Below are positions 1 to 10,167 of a stretch of DNA of 64,000 nucleotides, one piece after another (the first letter of the stretch is position 1; every line of letters starts with the position of its first letter). The stretch comes from Agrocybe praecox. Its lineage: Eukaryota > Basidiomycota > Agaricomycetes > Agaricales > Agrocybaceae. The stretch is taken from assembly GCA_964017145.1 (NCBI GenBank), contig OZ024840.1, positions 3,596,001-3,660,000 on the forward strand, in the 5' to 3' direction. The position numbers and the translations under genes are program-made. The notes beneath the pieces were generated by a model, which did not search any database, was not told the DNA's origin, and saw only the letters and a program-made list of their open reading frames with translations.

Positions 1-812
1 GGTCGGATTTGAAGGATGCTGGGCTTATTCGTCTTTTGAGCACCACCCCTCATATTCGTCGCTTGGATTTGGAAGAGGCCGCTTTTATCACAGATGCAGT
101 CCTTACCGCTATCACACCCGTCCTTGAGATACCTCCCCTGACTCCTAATGCCAGTATGAACCTTCCTACCACACCCAAGCAGCCTGGATATGCCCTACAA
201 CAGCTCATAGTTTCACATGCAGCACAGATCACTGATAATGCCTTCCTCTCCCTCATTCGTAATTGTCCAAAGCTCACGGTGCTTGAAGCGGACGATACGC
301 GCATAAGTGCAGCATCTTTCAAAGAGTTCGTGCGCCTCAGCCGCGAGCGCAGACTCGCCAATGCTAAGATTGTGGCTGTCGACTGCAGAGGTGTTCATGA
401 GGGCGTGGTTAAGGAATTGACGCCCATGACTCGACCTCGCCTCGGTTGGCGTGCATATGGAGCACGCAAGTTGACTTATCTTGACGCTCGGGACGATAAC
501 GCGGACGATCTCAAAATCGGCCAGGACGAGTGCGATGAGAAGAGGGTGGTTGTAAAGACCTTTTATTCGTGGCAGTCCGTCGACGCTGTCAAGACTGCGA
601 GGGAGAAGAGACGTAAAGCGAGTGGGAGGAGAGTACCGAGCGACTCGTCCACTGCCTCCTATGATGCTGGATATGACGGCATCGTGATCGGCGGTAGCAA
701 CAGATCTGGGTCTTCTGCTCGATGGTGGTCCCCAGGCGGTCGTACGAGGAACCCAAGAAGTTCCCCTCCCCTCCTCCCGGAGCTGAATAACGAAGGCTGC
801 AGAACTATGTAG
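1..812 (+). CDS. Leucine-rich-repeat protein, C-terminal part (5' end outside window)
   Basis: The reading frame is open from the left edge (codons start at base 3) and stops at 810-812, so only about 270 C-terminal residues are present. The first 120 residues hold irregular leucine-rich repeats of the RNI/F-box-LRR kind, with segments such as HIRRLDLEEAAFITDAVL and the pattern L.VL....T.IS. A basic, Ser/Arg-rich low-complexity tail follows. LRR proteins of this kind usually act in ubiquitin ligase substrate recognition or cell-cycle control (the AMN1 type). That role is inference, because any F-box would lie outside the window. No intron is seen in the visible part. Confidence 0.7.
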   Translation, partial: SDLKDAGLIRLLSTTPHIRRLDLEEAAFITDAVLTAITPVLEIPPLTPNASMNLPTTPKQPGYALQQLIVSHAAQITDNAFLSLIRNCPKLTVLEADDTRISAASFKEFVRLSRERRLANAKIVAVDCRGVHEGVVKELTPMTRPRLGWRAYGARKLTYLDARDDNADDLKIGQDECDEKRVVVKTFYSWQSVDAVKTAREKRRKASGRRVPSDSSTASYDAGYDGIVIGGSNRSGSSARWWSPGGRTRNPRSSPPLLPELNNEGCRTM

Positions 813-1486
813 GCTGGATTTTTCTTTTCTTTGGTGACCGCATATGATCCTCATCCAATTGCTTTGACTTTTTGGAATCACTACAACGACATTTCTACCC
901 CTTGCTGTTCTATCTTATGTATTCATACTTTTTTCTTCCTTCTCTTCTGTTTTTTTATTTTATGACACGACATGACACGATATGTGTAACGATTTTATTT
1001 TCTTCCCCATCTATCAATCTCTACAGTCCATGTACATTCAACGTAGTCCCTTTCCTCCCTTTTTCTATCTTGCACAATCACCTTTTCTTGAATATGTAAA
1101 TTGCATGTAAATTTTATTGTACCACCCTCTTTATTTTTTTCTTCAATTCCTTGTATATAGTTTAAATTTGTATTTGTGTTGATTAACTCTCGTTCCTTGC
1201 ATTTTTTGTAAATTTCTTTTCTTCTGTCTTCCATCCTATAAAGCGAGTGATTGGACTCCAAAGACTCCTTGTACAATTTATCTTCACAACAACATTGGTT
1301 CTCCAACAAGTAGCTAGCTATCTCATACAATGTATAGAGGATGTGTCTGTATGTATGTAACACCACTCGTTCAACAACAATAAATGTATGTTCACAAGAA
1401 ACCAACAGAGGGAGGGGTGCATAAGGAGAAAAGCTGGGAACTGACGCCTCTCGATAAACCGTAAGGATGAAGGAGCAGATAAGAGA
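813..1486. other. Convergent 3' intergenic region
   Basis: The stretch lies between two genes that end toward each other. It is AT-rich with long T tracts on the plus strand, as expected of 3' untranslated regions and polyadenylation sites. The frames open here are T-driven and look non-coding. Nothing else is seen. Confidence 0.6.
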
Positions 1487-2692
1487 TCATGACATCTTCT
1501 TGGCCTTTTTCTTCTTATCTTTTTTACCTGAGGATTTTGGTGCTGAGGATGTGGGTATGGGCGTATCCGCTGTTGGGGTTTGCGGAGTTGACGAAGGTGA
1601 TGAATCGGCACTTGAGCTAGAAGGTCTGGCTTTTTTGAGTGAAGTGTTGTCATTGTCGTTGCTGCCTATGTATCCTGGGTGTGCAGCCGTTCAGCGTCAC
1701 GAAGAAACGATGGAAAGGAAAGGAAAGGAAAGAAGATTCTGATGAATTAGAAGACTTACCTGCGAAAGGATCGACGGGTGCTCTTCGTCGTTTATATTTG
1801 TTGGCCGTGGAATATTCCACATCTGGCGCCAAAGATTCTTTTCCTTTTCCTTTTCGGTTGGTGGCAGAAACGGCACCACCGTCACCTCCCTCCTGGTCTA
1901 CATCCATGGCGGCGGCACCATCGTCGAAAACTTCTAACGCGTCCTCCTCATCTTCATCCGGATTGCGTGATTTTAGCTCTTGCTCATACGCAGCACGGTC
2001 GATCATTTTTTGAGTCTGTTTTACTGGCACGCGAGTAGTCGAGCTTGAAGTCGAGGCGCTGGCGTTGGGGGCGTCTTGAGCCTCCTCTGCGGCTGTTTTC
2101 TTCCATTGGGATTGAGATTGGGCAATAGCGTGTTTGATGAATCGGTTGGCTGCTGCTTTGTCTATTTCTGTTTTCTCTATTAAATTGGAAAAAAGAAGTT
2201 AGCATCGTAATGGAAGCATTTCATCACAAACATAAGTGGGTGCAGCAAATGGATGCTTAAACGTACTCGCTGGTGGGTTCTCCGCATTATGGATCTTCTC
2301 AAAGTATTGTCGGATTCTGTCCTACATGTGTATGATGAGATTAAATGCTTCGAAAGTGCGGTAAACGCGTGCGTGCGTACAAGCTCGGAGATGATGGGGT
2401 GTGTCCTAGGGTCGATGCCTCTTGATTTAAGATAGACTGTCGGATTTGATACAGGATCATAAGTTTCCGATGAGTTTCAGAGCAGGAGTAAAATGTGGTG
2501 CGTACTGAATATTAGGTCATAGATGGCATATGGGATTGCAACTTGCAGCTTTGCCTGCTGTAAAGGCTCGAGATCGACAAGAGTTTCTGGGAGAGGCTGG
2601 GCGAGTAAAGGCTCTAGTAAGGCCTCGAATTCATCCAAGGACGCGCTCAGGGAGGCAAGTTTCTTTTTTAGTTGGGTTGTCTCTGTGTTCAT
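1487..2692 (-). CDS. RRP47: Exosome cofactor Rrp47/Lrp1 (C1D family)
   Basis: Sas10/Utp3/C1D-domain protein of 300 aa. Family members bind Rrp6 and help the nuclear exosome process and degrade RNA. Exons on the minus strand: 2692-2506, 2436-2381, 2321-2267, 2176-1760, 1674-1487 (sum 903 nt). Residues 1 to about 105 match C1D: LEPLQQAKLQVAIPYAIYDL, then YLKSRGIDPRTHPIISEL joined to DRIRQYFEKIHN, which mirrors the human C1D order of motifs. An acidic linker (DEDEEDALEVFDDG) follows, and the protein ends in a Lys-rich tail (GKKDKKKKAKKMS) typical of the RNA-binding end of Rrp47. It shares a short divergent promoter with SF3B5. Confidence 0.88.
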
Positions 2693-2829
2693 TTTGGGGT
2701 ATATCTGGAAAACAAGCCGAGCACAGGGTAATGGAGGAGGAGGATGGGCGCTTCCTGAAAGGGAAAAACGGAAGCTAGAACAAATTGAAAGTCCTCCGAA
2801 AGCAACAAGTATCAACACCGCCCCTTGAC
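2693..2829. promoter_or_regulatory. Bidirectional promoter, RRP47/SF3B5
   Basis: Only 137 bp separate the two divergent start codons, so promoter elements and both 5' untranslated regions must fit here. No clear TATA box is visible. Confidence 0.6.
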
Positions 2830-3411
2830 ATGGTCAGTCATCATCACTCCACAATTCTTTTACGACGCGTTTGCTGATCATTTTGCGATATGGTTCTCAG
2901 TCTTCTGAACTGAGATATACGGCCAATACACAGCTAGAGCACTGTTCGTCCCATTTTTCGCTCTTCCCGGATACTCAAGACTCACGGTTTGCTTTATTAC
3001 TGTAGTGCATGCTCGGTATACGGGCACTGGTGAGTCATTGTAATGCTACTTTGGGTCCCATGGGCTAATCGTACGATGTATAACAGGACATGCTGATTTA
3101 TCGAAATAGTATGTTCTGGTGGCACATTGTTTCTTTATTCAAAGAACGCCTGGTTCTAATTGAAACGCAATTCATCACTACAGTGAATGGCTGGCACATC
3201 AGCACCGGGACACTCTGTCATCTATTGTAGGACACCCCACTCTACTTTCCTACCTTGCTATCGCGGATGGCGAAGCCACAGGGCGCGTCAAGTTTGAGAT
3301 GACGGAGGTGCGTAGTGGATCTGTGGCAGTGCGTTCTCATGCTGAATATACAGGGCTGTTTAGCGAATGCTACAACCCTGCGGACCCCCTCCCAAGAAGG
3401 ATGACGATTGA
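2830..3411 (+). CDS. SF3B5: Splicing factor 3B subunit 5 (SF3b10/Ysf3)
   Basis: Small U2 snRNP SF3b subunit that stabilises branch-site recognition. Exons: 2830-2832 (the ATG alone), 2901-2943, 3006-3029, 3087-3108, 3184-3307, 3364-3411 (264 nt, 87 aa; human SF3B5 is 86 aa). The spliced product carries RYTANTQLEHLHARYTGTGH, then YEWLAHQHRDTLSSIVGHP, LLSYLAIADGE, RVKFEMTERMLQPCGPP, and an acidic end KKDDD. These match the family along its whole length. Because all exons are tiny, no long open frame marks this gene, and ORF-based annotation would miss it. The first intron (GTCAGT...CTCAG) is inferred from the lack of any in-frame ATG in exon 2. Confidence 0.88.
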
Positions 3412-3899
3412 AGGGGTGACTGTGTAGCGACCGAGGGCAGTGGTATTAATAATCGAGGGTTTCCACCTGACGGGAACACATCAATCATTTATGTCGAACG
3501 TGAGATGATTGTCAATTAAGATAACGAATATAGCAAGACGGTTTGAGATTGTCTTTACTCGTTTTGAGCATTGGAGAGACTAGTAAAGTGGAAATGAGGA
3601 GCAAATAGAGTTGCGCAGTTGGAGAGTGCGAAAGGCTTAGGGCGGCTAATGAGGAACAACGGACGGGCCGGGAACTCGTGGTAACGGAAATTGGCCAAAT
3701 GGTGCAAAGTAAAGAAGAAAGGAACGCCCGGAAATGTATACAACATCAGGCGAGATGCACATCGGGCCTTATACTAGAGCAATCCTGGAGAAATGCCTTT
3801 CTTGTCCCTTTATTGGCCTTTCCATTGTCAAAGAGCCTGAACAGAAGCCTCGAAGCGCTTGCAGGCCAGCCTGAACAACGCGTGGTCTATTAAACCATC
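3412..3899. other. Intergenic region upstream of methyltransferase gene
   Basis: 488 bp between the SF3B5 stop and the next start. It contains two short overlapping open frames that look like chance. No recognised element is seen. Confidence 0.5.
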
Positions 3900-6717
3900 A
3901 TGGCAGCCATTGTCTCTCCCGTTCAAGCCCGCCCAGTTTCCCAGATTCTCCCAGACGAATTTGACTTGTTCCCAGTAGCGGAGAGCTCCTCATCAAGGTC
4001 AAAGCCAATCCCCAGGCCGCGCACCGCAGATTCAGCAGTTGCTCGAAGGAGTCACTATCGCCCGTTCTCCACGCTCTATACAGAATCTCCGTACATAGAG
4101 CTCGAAACAGCTCAAACTAGTCGGCAAAAGAAAAGGGCTAGCAGTGGCTTACAGTGGACAATGACGCTGGGGCTTAATTTCAGACCGAAGAAAGACTCAA
4201 GTCCAAAGACATCCCAATTTGGCGTGCCTCCCATTCTTAAACTTTCAAAGGCCAAACAACAACAGTCTCAGGATGCGACGACAAAGAGCCCTTCCACCTT
4301 GAGGAAAAAACGATCCATGACTTCCCTCTTCACCATCACCTCCTGCGACTCGGATTCCAATAATAATGCCACAGCCCCTTCCACACCCAAGAGTCCACAT
4401 TTACTTTCACCGAACATGCCGGACCACACGGGACCAAGCTCAAACCTACAACGCAAATCAGTGACGTTTAAATATAAAGATGGAATTGATGCGACTGAAG
4501 ACGGTGTCAGAGAAAAGCATCCGCTAGTAGTTTTCATTCCAAAAAGCCACTGGGTCAAGCGACATAACATGAAGTTACACCCATACAACAACGAATCAAG
4601 CTATATGCAAGCTTACGACCCCATCTTACTGGAAAGGTGCATATATTCATCTAACTAATAGTTTCTGAATGCTTATTTCTTTTTCAGCGATCGCTATGCG
4701 GATCTGTTACTACAACGACTCAGCAATGGGTCACCCTCATTCCACGTTTATGGCAATAAACCTCCAGCAACTGCATTAGATCTGGGGTGCGGTGAAGGAC
4801 ACTGGGTGCTATGGGCTGCAAGCATATGGAAAACAACCCATATCACGGGGTTTGACATGGTGGACATCACGCTCCCCGCATTTGAGACGACGGAAAATGT
4901 GTACTTTAAGCAGGGAAACTTGTGCGTAACAATCATTTCCCAACCCTTCTTCCCCTTGATGACCGACGCCCTTGTTTTAGTCTCGCTTACAAACTCCCAT
5001 TCCCGTCAAAGACATTTGATTACATTAGGATGGCAAACCTTTCTCTCTGTGTTCCAAGTGACATGTGGGATCACTTGTTCAGTGAAGTCGAACGCGTCTT
5101 GGCCAAAGGAGGCAGACTGGAGTTCATTGACGACGAAATCACATTTCCCTACTCCGACCTTCCCATTCCGAAGAATACGGCTCTGAAATCAATGACTAGG
5201 TCACGGAGTCGGAGTGCATCAGCTGCGTCCGCCTTCGACGACTATGATGACACTGACGATAGTGAATATGATAGTGAGACATTGCACGACGACTCCACGG
5301 AGGGCTCGACTCTCAATAGCGAAAGCGGGGGTTCGCGGCCTCCCTCATATGATCAAAAAGCCACTGAAGACTTTGAAGTGTCACAACTATCCGCTTCGGA
5401 AACAGTTCGTCCACTGCCTGCCCTGAAACAAAATATGACTCCCGAACCAGCCCCGGTCGCCCTGGACCCCTTTCTCTTGCAGTCAGACCAGGCTATATGG
5501 CTTCAACGAAGTGCGCTATGCAGAGATATCGAAAAGGTCTTTTTAAAGATGTTGAAGGAGAATTATCACTATACGTATCCAAGTCAACATGTTCTGGGCT
5601 CTATGCAAAAGGCCTTTGGGAACGAAGCGGCGGGCAAGACAAAAAGCTTTAGAATCGACCTCGCAGAGTGGGACTCACCTATCGGACCTCGTGCACTTGA
5701 AACGGCGGATGATAATGATAGAGAGGCTACTCTGGGGAAGAGGAGACCGTGGAAGGTTATCGACCAGCTGGACAGAAAAGACGCAAAGCAGCAACGGAGG
5801 AGGAAAGATAGTGATAGTAATAAAAAGAAGAACGGAAAGGAGGATTTTGGGACTTCGAGTCAACGATCGAGTATGGACAGTATAGTGCCAGAATCGTTGA
5901 ATTCTAAAGCTGCGAAACGATTAGGACTGACTGTCCCGGGCGACGCCCCTCCCGACTCCCTGAACTCCAAAGCTGCGAAACGACTAGGACTTCCGTTGCC
6001 TAATTCAGAGCCGGCTTCGACGACGCCCATGAAATCCAAGACACCACCAAGGGAAAGGACACCCTCGCCTAAATTGTCCAACCCGTTAACGGCTCCTCAG
6101 ACCGTCCCAAGCGCGAAGACTGCTGCTCTTCTTGGCTTGAGCTACACCGCTCTGGTAGCAGCCACAGCAAAGGCTACCGCTGGTCAGCGAAAGGGGATGA
6201 AGCCTGAGGGATATGTGCAGTCTCCTGGCTTGTTGATCGACAATACAAAATATGTCGCCGTTGATCCTATCGAGCTGGAAATGCACGCGTGCAGGTTTAT
6301 GCATACTCTCCTTGGGTGTCGCCCTGTGCTTGGGGAATATGTGGGCAGCCATGTAGACGTTGATGGAAATAAACTAGTGGATGACGATACGTTTTCATAT
6401 TATATGGGTGAATACGAAGCGTACGTGATTTTCTTCATCCTTATTCGAACTGATTCACTAATCATTCGTCTGTTTTATCCAGGTTTCGTCGAGCACGCCT
6501 TGGTTGGCCTACAGTCGCTGCTGACGAGGAAGACCTTCTGGTCTCCCCGCCCCCGCCCTGGAAATCATCCAACGCATCACGAATAGGTTATCAGCCTGAT
6601 AAACCAGCGACTATTCGCAGAATTCGAGTATTCCAGGCTTTGAAAGCAGACGATAAACTTTTGGCTAAATTATCCCCGCGACTATCGAGGTCCTCGTCAA
6701 GCACACCAGTGTGCTAG
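3900..6717 (+). CDS. SAM-dependent methyltransferase-domain protein with long disordered regions
   Basis: 881 aa. Exons: 3900-4636, 4688-4921, 4981-6420, 6483-6717. The N-terminal ~245 residues are Ser/Pro-rich. A class I methyltransferase core follows: motif I ALDLGCGEGHW (about residues 275-285), post-I IWKTTHITGFDMV, then GNFLAYKLPFPSKTFDYIRM and the EVERVLAKGGRLEFIDDE region (motifs IV-VI), as in LaeA/TAM-like enzymes. The core is interrupted by an acidic/Ser-rich stretch near residue 390. About 300 disordered residues then lead to a conserved-looking C-terminal block (PIELEMHACRFMHTLLGCRP). The substrate is unknown. Motif II (FDMVD) supports SAM binding. A KAAKRLGL motif is repeated in the disordered part. 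Confidence 0.85.
5894..6143 (+). repeat. Repeated KAAKRLGL-type motif inside the methyltransferase gene
   Basis: The encoded segment SLNSKAAKRLGL occurs twice (about 5894-5929 and 5955-5992), with near-identical DNA. A degenerate third copy, SAKTAALLGLS, lies at about 6110-6143. Confidence 0.75.
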
Positions 6718-7766
6718 TGTCTTTTTCTGCATCCTATTTATCCAGGTTAATCTTTTTCATTGATTCTTTCATCGCAACGCATCTGTATCTCTCCCCTCAC
6801 TGGCAATAATTCACTCGGAACAACAAACATGCACGGATTTCTCTTTTAAAATTATTTTGTATCACGACCTTTTACGAACGGACCTCGTACACAACACTCC
6901 TTGTTTTCGATTCTCATGTATCAACTTGCATCGACCCACCCTCATTCACACTCCTACTACGCATGCACCTTCGAATTTCGCATTCCACTTTTTTCTTCCC
7001 GCCGGATTGACTCACACTCATTCAATTTCTGTGCGACTCGCACTCCGCCAACCATTCCCTCACTCCACAAGGCACTGAATATTCTCGTCATCCTCGCACA
7101 TCTTAAAATACTCGACATCCATTTGGCGTGCATTACACTCGGGGTTGGGGTCACGTACATCCGTTGTTCACGTCTGTGCGGACTTTAAGACAAGACGGTG
7201 ACTTCCGAGTGGATGCCGTTCATTTATTTCCTGTCTGTGGCACTCTGTTGTCCTTGACCGGTGACCTTTGTCAAATTACTACACATCCTCTTCCGAAACA
7301 TGTTTTGACCCGCTTCTCCATCCAACCGTTACTCAACTGTCGTCCTATACCCGGTGCCAGCTTCGGTGTCGGTTTTTCAATCACCTTTCTTACAGCATGA
7401 TATTTTTGGGCTGTTGTATCTGATACACTTTACATTACGACGTACACCAACTAGAGTATCTTATCACCCTGCCATTATTATCCCCACAGTCGACGACTAT
7501 ACATGATCGTCGGTTGCTTGTTTTGTATTGTACCTTCTCTTGTTTGCTCCCTTGTTTTCTCTTTCTCGCTTGATTTCTCGGAACTGTGTACGCTACTACT
7601 CTAGATGTAACATATTGTTCTCTGTGTTGGATATCTATGTTGTATGTATTGTGCAACTGGCTAAATTGAATTGTAAATGTGTAAAATCGAAACATTGTAT
7701 AAATACAAATCTCTAATGACCATGAACATAAGAGACACTCAAGGTTCGCATGCAAAGCAATGCGTT
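6718..7766. other. Long C/T-rich convergent intergenic region
   Basis: 1,049 bp between two convergent genes. From about 6860 to 7430 the plus strand is C/T-rich and purine-poor, with many CACTC/CTCAC words. It then becomes AT-rich with TGTAAAT and TATAAATACAAAT near 7670-7715, which look like 3'-end signals. Open frames here show no recognisable protein motif. It could be a long 3' UTR or a non-coding transcript. Confidence 0.5.
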
Positions 7767-9480
7767 TTAAGCAATCTTTAGGCTAATTGGCTTTGATAGT
7801 GTTGACCTGCTGCTCGAATGAAAATTAAAGGTGGAGATGTCGTCCAGATCGTCCATCTTGAGAGGACCGTCCCCATCGCTACTGGGCAGAGCAGACACAC
7901 CTGTCTTTGTTCCAAATGATGACGAGGATATAGGAGAATCAAATTTCCTTCTTTCTCCCACTTGGAAGGTGCTGTAGGGATAATAGGAAGGATCCAAAGG
8001 CGGCACAGGCGGAAAATCAGGGATCAATGAGTCAAGTGTTGACGAGGATATTGAAGCCATCGTTATCGGACGCAGCCCATGTGAGGAGTACACTGTATGA
8101 GTGGGCTTTGGAGGAGGGGGAAGTTTTCTTGCCTTGGGCGATCTGGGACGATAGTTCATGGAAGATGAATTGCTGGGATTTCGTTGGAGGTTTTGTGACT
8201 TGAGCGAAGAAGTCCTCCGGGATGATACATTCGATGGTATACCTGACGATGGAATGGCTGATCTAAACGATGGAGGATTGAATAAGGGAGATCCCTGCAT
8301 AGAGATGTCGCGCATTATTCTTAGATAGTAAGGTGACTCTGGGAGGTACACGGGCGACACTTGAAGGGGAACCACTTGAAGGGGAAGGGATTGTGATCGC
8401 ATATGGGCGTAAGACGAGGGGGAAGGGGAACCTCTTCTCCCTTTGTTGACCAAAACCCCCCGCAATGTAGGTGGGTCAAGTCTTGGTGACCGAGGAATAG
8501 TCAAAATATTGGAGATGGGTTCCTCTTCCTCCTCTTCTTCGTGACTTTCGTCATTTTTGGGGCTTGTGAAAGTACTTGCTGCGAAGGAAGCACGTTTTGG
8601 CGAAGTTGAACCCTGGGGACCCAGTGTATTATAGAGTATTTCACGCAGTTGGCGTATATTCTCTTGGCTTTCAACATCATTGTCTTCGTGTTGTGGTTCG
8701 CTATTCCATTTTGCCTCGGTCTGGAGAGTAGACATTTCACAGTCATCCAACATTTTAGCCTGTCGTTTAATTTTGGCTGTTTGAAGCTTGAATACAAGGC
8801 CTCCCAAGAAGAGACTGATCAATGCGGTCAGTGTAAGGTATGTAGATGGTCCGGGAACAAGTTTGACGTTCTTGCCCAACGCCTTTTCCAGGGAAGTTAA
8901 AAGAGCAAGATCAACTGCAAAGGCGATGAGAGTGATTAATTTCAGCAGGAGAATTAACGTGAACGACCACGAAGAAAGGGCATGTTGTTTGATTTGGCCT
9001 ACAACAGATAAAATAAGGGTCAAGAGTGAGAAAAAGAATGCGACAACGTGGGTTATCAAGGAACGGGTGGCCGATTGGAGGTTGAACGAGGATGGCAGTA
9101 ATGATGACGAAAACAGAGCCAGTTTTTCGGATGTGATTATAGATCCACTGGATTGTTGTTGGTCAAATAGAGTATCTGTGGAATGTATTAAGGCTACCCC
9201 TGGCGTGACCACGTAAATAGCACGTACCAAGGGAATATCCTACTACTTGAGATGAGCATATACGTCCCACTTGATCGAAATCAGCACATATCCCAAATAC
9301 TCCAAGATTATATGACCCGTTAAATGTACTGGCTGGTGTGCTGGTTTCAATCCTGACGACGGATACTGAATTTAAGAAAGGAGTGCCAAACGACGAGATG
9401 AAAAGTAGAAGCATGGCAACAAAGTTAAAGACTAGTAGGGATACTTGTGGACTAACGAAAATCCATTTCATCGCGGACAT
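7767..9480 (-). CDS. PalI/Rim9-like (SUR7 superfamily) tetraspan membrane protein A
   Basis: 553 aa. Exons on the minus strand: 9480-9228 and 9175-7767. The first transmembrane segment is at residues about 12-30 (LLVFNFVAMLLLFISSFG). An extracellular loop carries the claudin/PalI signature LGVFGICADF...CSS..VGYSLD. Three more hydrophobic segments follow (LITHVVAFFFSLLTLILSVV, FTLILLLKLITLIAFAVDLA, LTLTALISLFLGGLVF). The remaining ~350 residues are Ser/Pro-rich and probably cytosolic. PalI/Rim9 proteins assist ambient-pH (Rim) signalling at the plasma membrane, and other family members are eisosome proteins, so the exact role is open. The intron is phase 1 directly after GYSL, the same place as in the related gene at 12.6-14.4 kb. 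Confidence 0.8.
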
Positions 9481-9741
9481 GTTGCCTAAAAGGAAGACTG
9501 GGGAGGGTCCGTACTAGAGTCCGGCTAGCAAGTAACAAATACGAGGGGAAAGAACGAATCGCCCAGATTAAGTATGTTGCCAATAACCAATAACAGGATC
9601 AAGAGTGTCGAGTAAAAGATATCACAGAAAGATACCATCGAATCGAACTTAGATGGAAGCGTCACCCAGCTATACGGGCCACCACCGCTGGGAAGGTCAT
9701 CTCGCTACAACGCTGGTTCCTAAGGCTCAGCACCAATCATC

Positions 9742-10027
9742 AAAATGAGATGCGGTTGCACCGATGGCAATGAAATAGTAAGAGGACCAGGGGTCGATAT
9801 CCGGTTGATGATGTCGATGAACAAGAACCTAAAGATATATTTTTATTCCCACGTATTTTACTCACTAGAGCCAGCTCCTTCGCTTTCGTATTTCCTTCTG
9901 CTATTTTCCGATGCTTGAATCTCCTGACAGATGAATCGATGAATGCCAACAACTGAACGAGAAATAGCCGCCTCTCGACCAGGAAATACACTCCTCTTCC
10001 ACATATAACATTCGACATTTTTATCAT
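9742..10027 (-). CDS. Possible small hypothetical protein (weak)
   Basis: An uninterrupted 95-codon frame (MIKMSNVICGRGVYF...), basic in the middle (SSVRRFKHRKIAEGNTKAK). A GTGAGT donor and TTTAG acceptor within it would give an alternative ending (...YYFIAIGATASHFDDWC), but the intron would be only about 37 nt, shorter than others in the window. No homology is recognised. It could be a chance frame in a promoter region. Confidence 0.2.
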
Positions 10028-10105
10028 GGTAGTAAGCAGTGCCGACGGCGGCCTCTTATCTCTGGTAGCTCAATTTGCAGAGTTATGCGCAATCTACAAC
10101 CATAG

Positions 10106-10113
10106 TATAAATA
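10106..10113 (+). promoter_or_regulatory. TATA box of the agmatinase-family gene
   Basis: TATAAATA lies 55 bp before the ATG and is followed by a T/C-rich stretch (TTTTTTTTTCACTCAATCAC...), the usual fungal core promoter layout. Confidence 0.55.
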
Positions 10114-10167
10114 AAGCTAGTTTTTTTTTCACTCAATCACTATTCCCTTTCCTATCTCTTCAGCAAA

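Larger units (their letters stand above)
9481..10167. other. Intergenic region between PalI-like A and agmatinase genes
   Basis: 687 bp serving two divergent genes. It contains a weak small open frame on the minus strand (listed separately) and a TATA element near 10106. Nothing else is recognised. Confidence 0.5.

Noticed and set aside
872..1405. Open frames on both strands downstream of the LRR gene
   Set aside because: They run through T-rich 3' flank, have aberrant composition (Phe/Leu/Tyr strings) and no motif.
3555..3893. Overlapping small frames upstream of the methyltransferase gene
   Set aside because: No splice partners, no motif, and they overlap each other on opposite strands in a promoter region.
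6857..7400. Several overlapping 70-95 codon plus-strand frames
   Set aside because: They result from a purine-poor, stop-poor tract. His/Leu/Ser/Thr-rich translations in two frames at once indicate base composition rather than coding.
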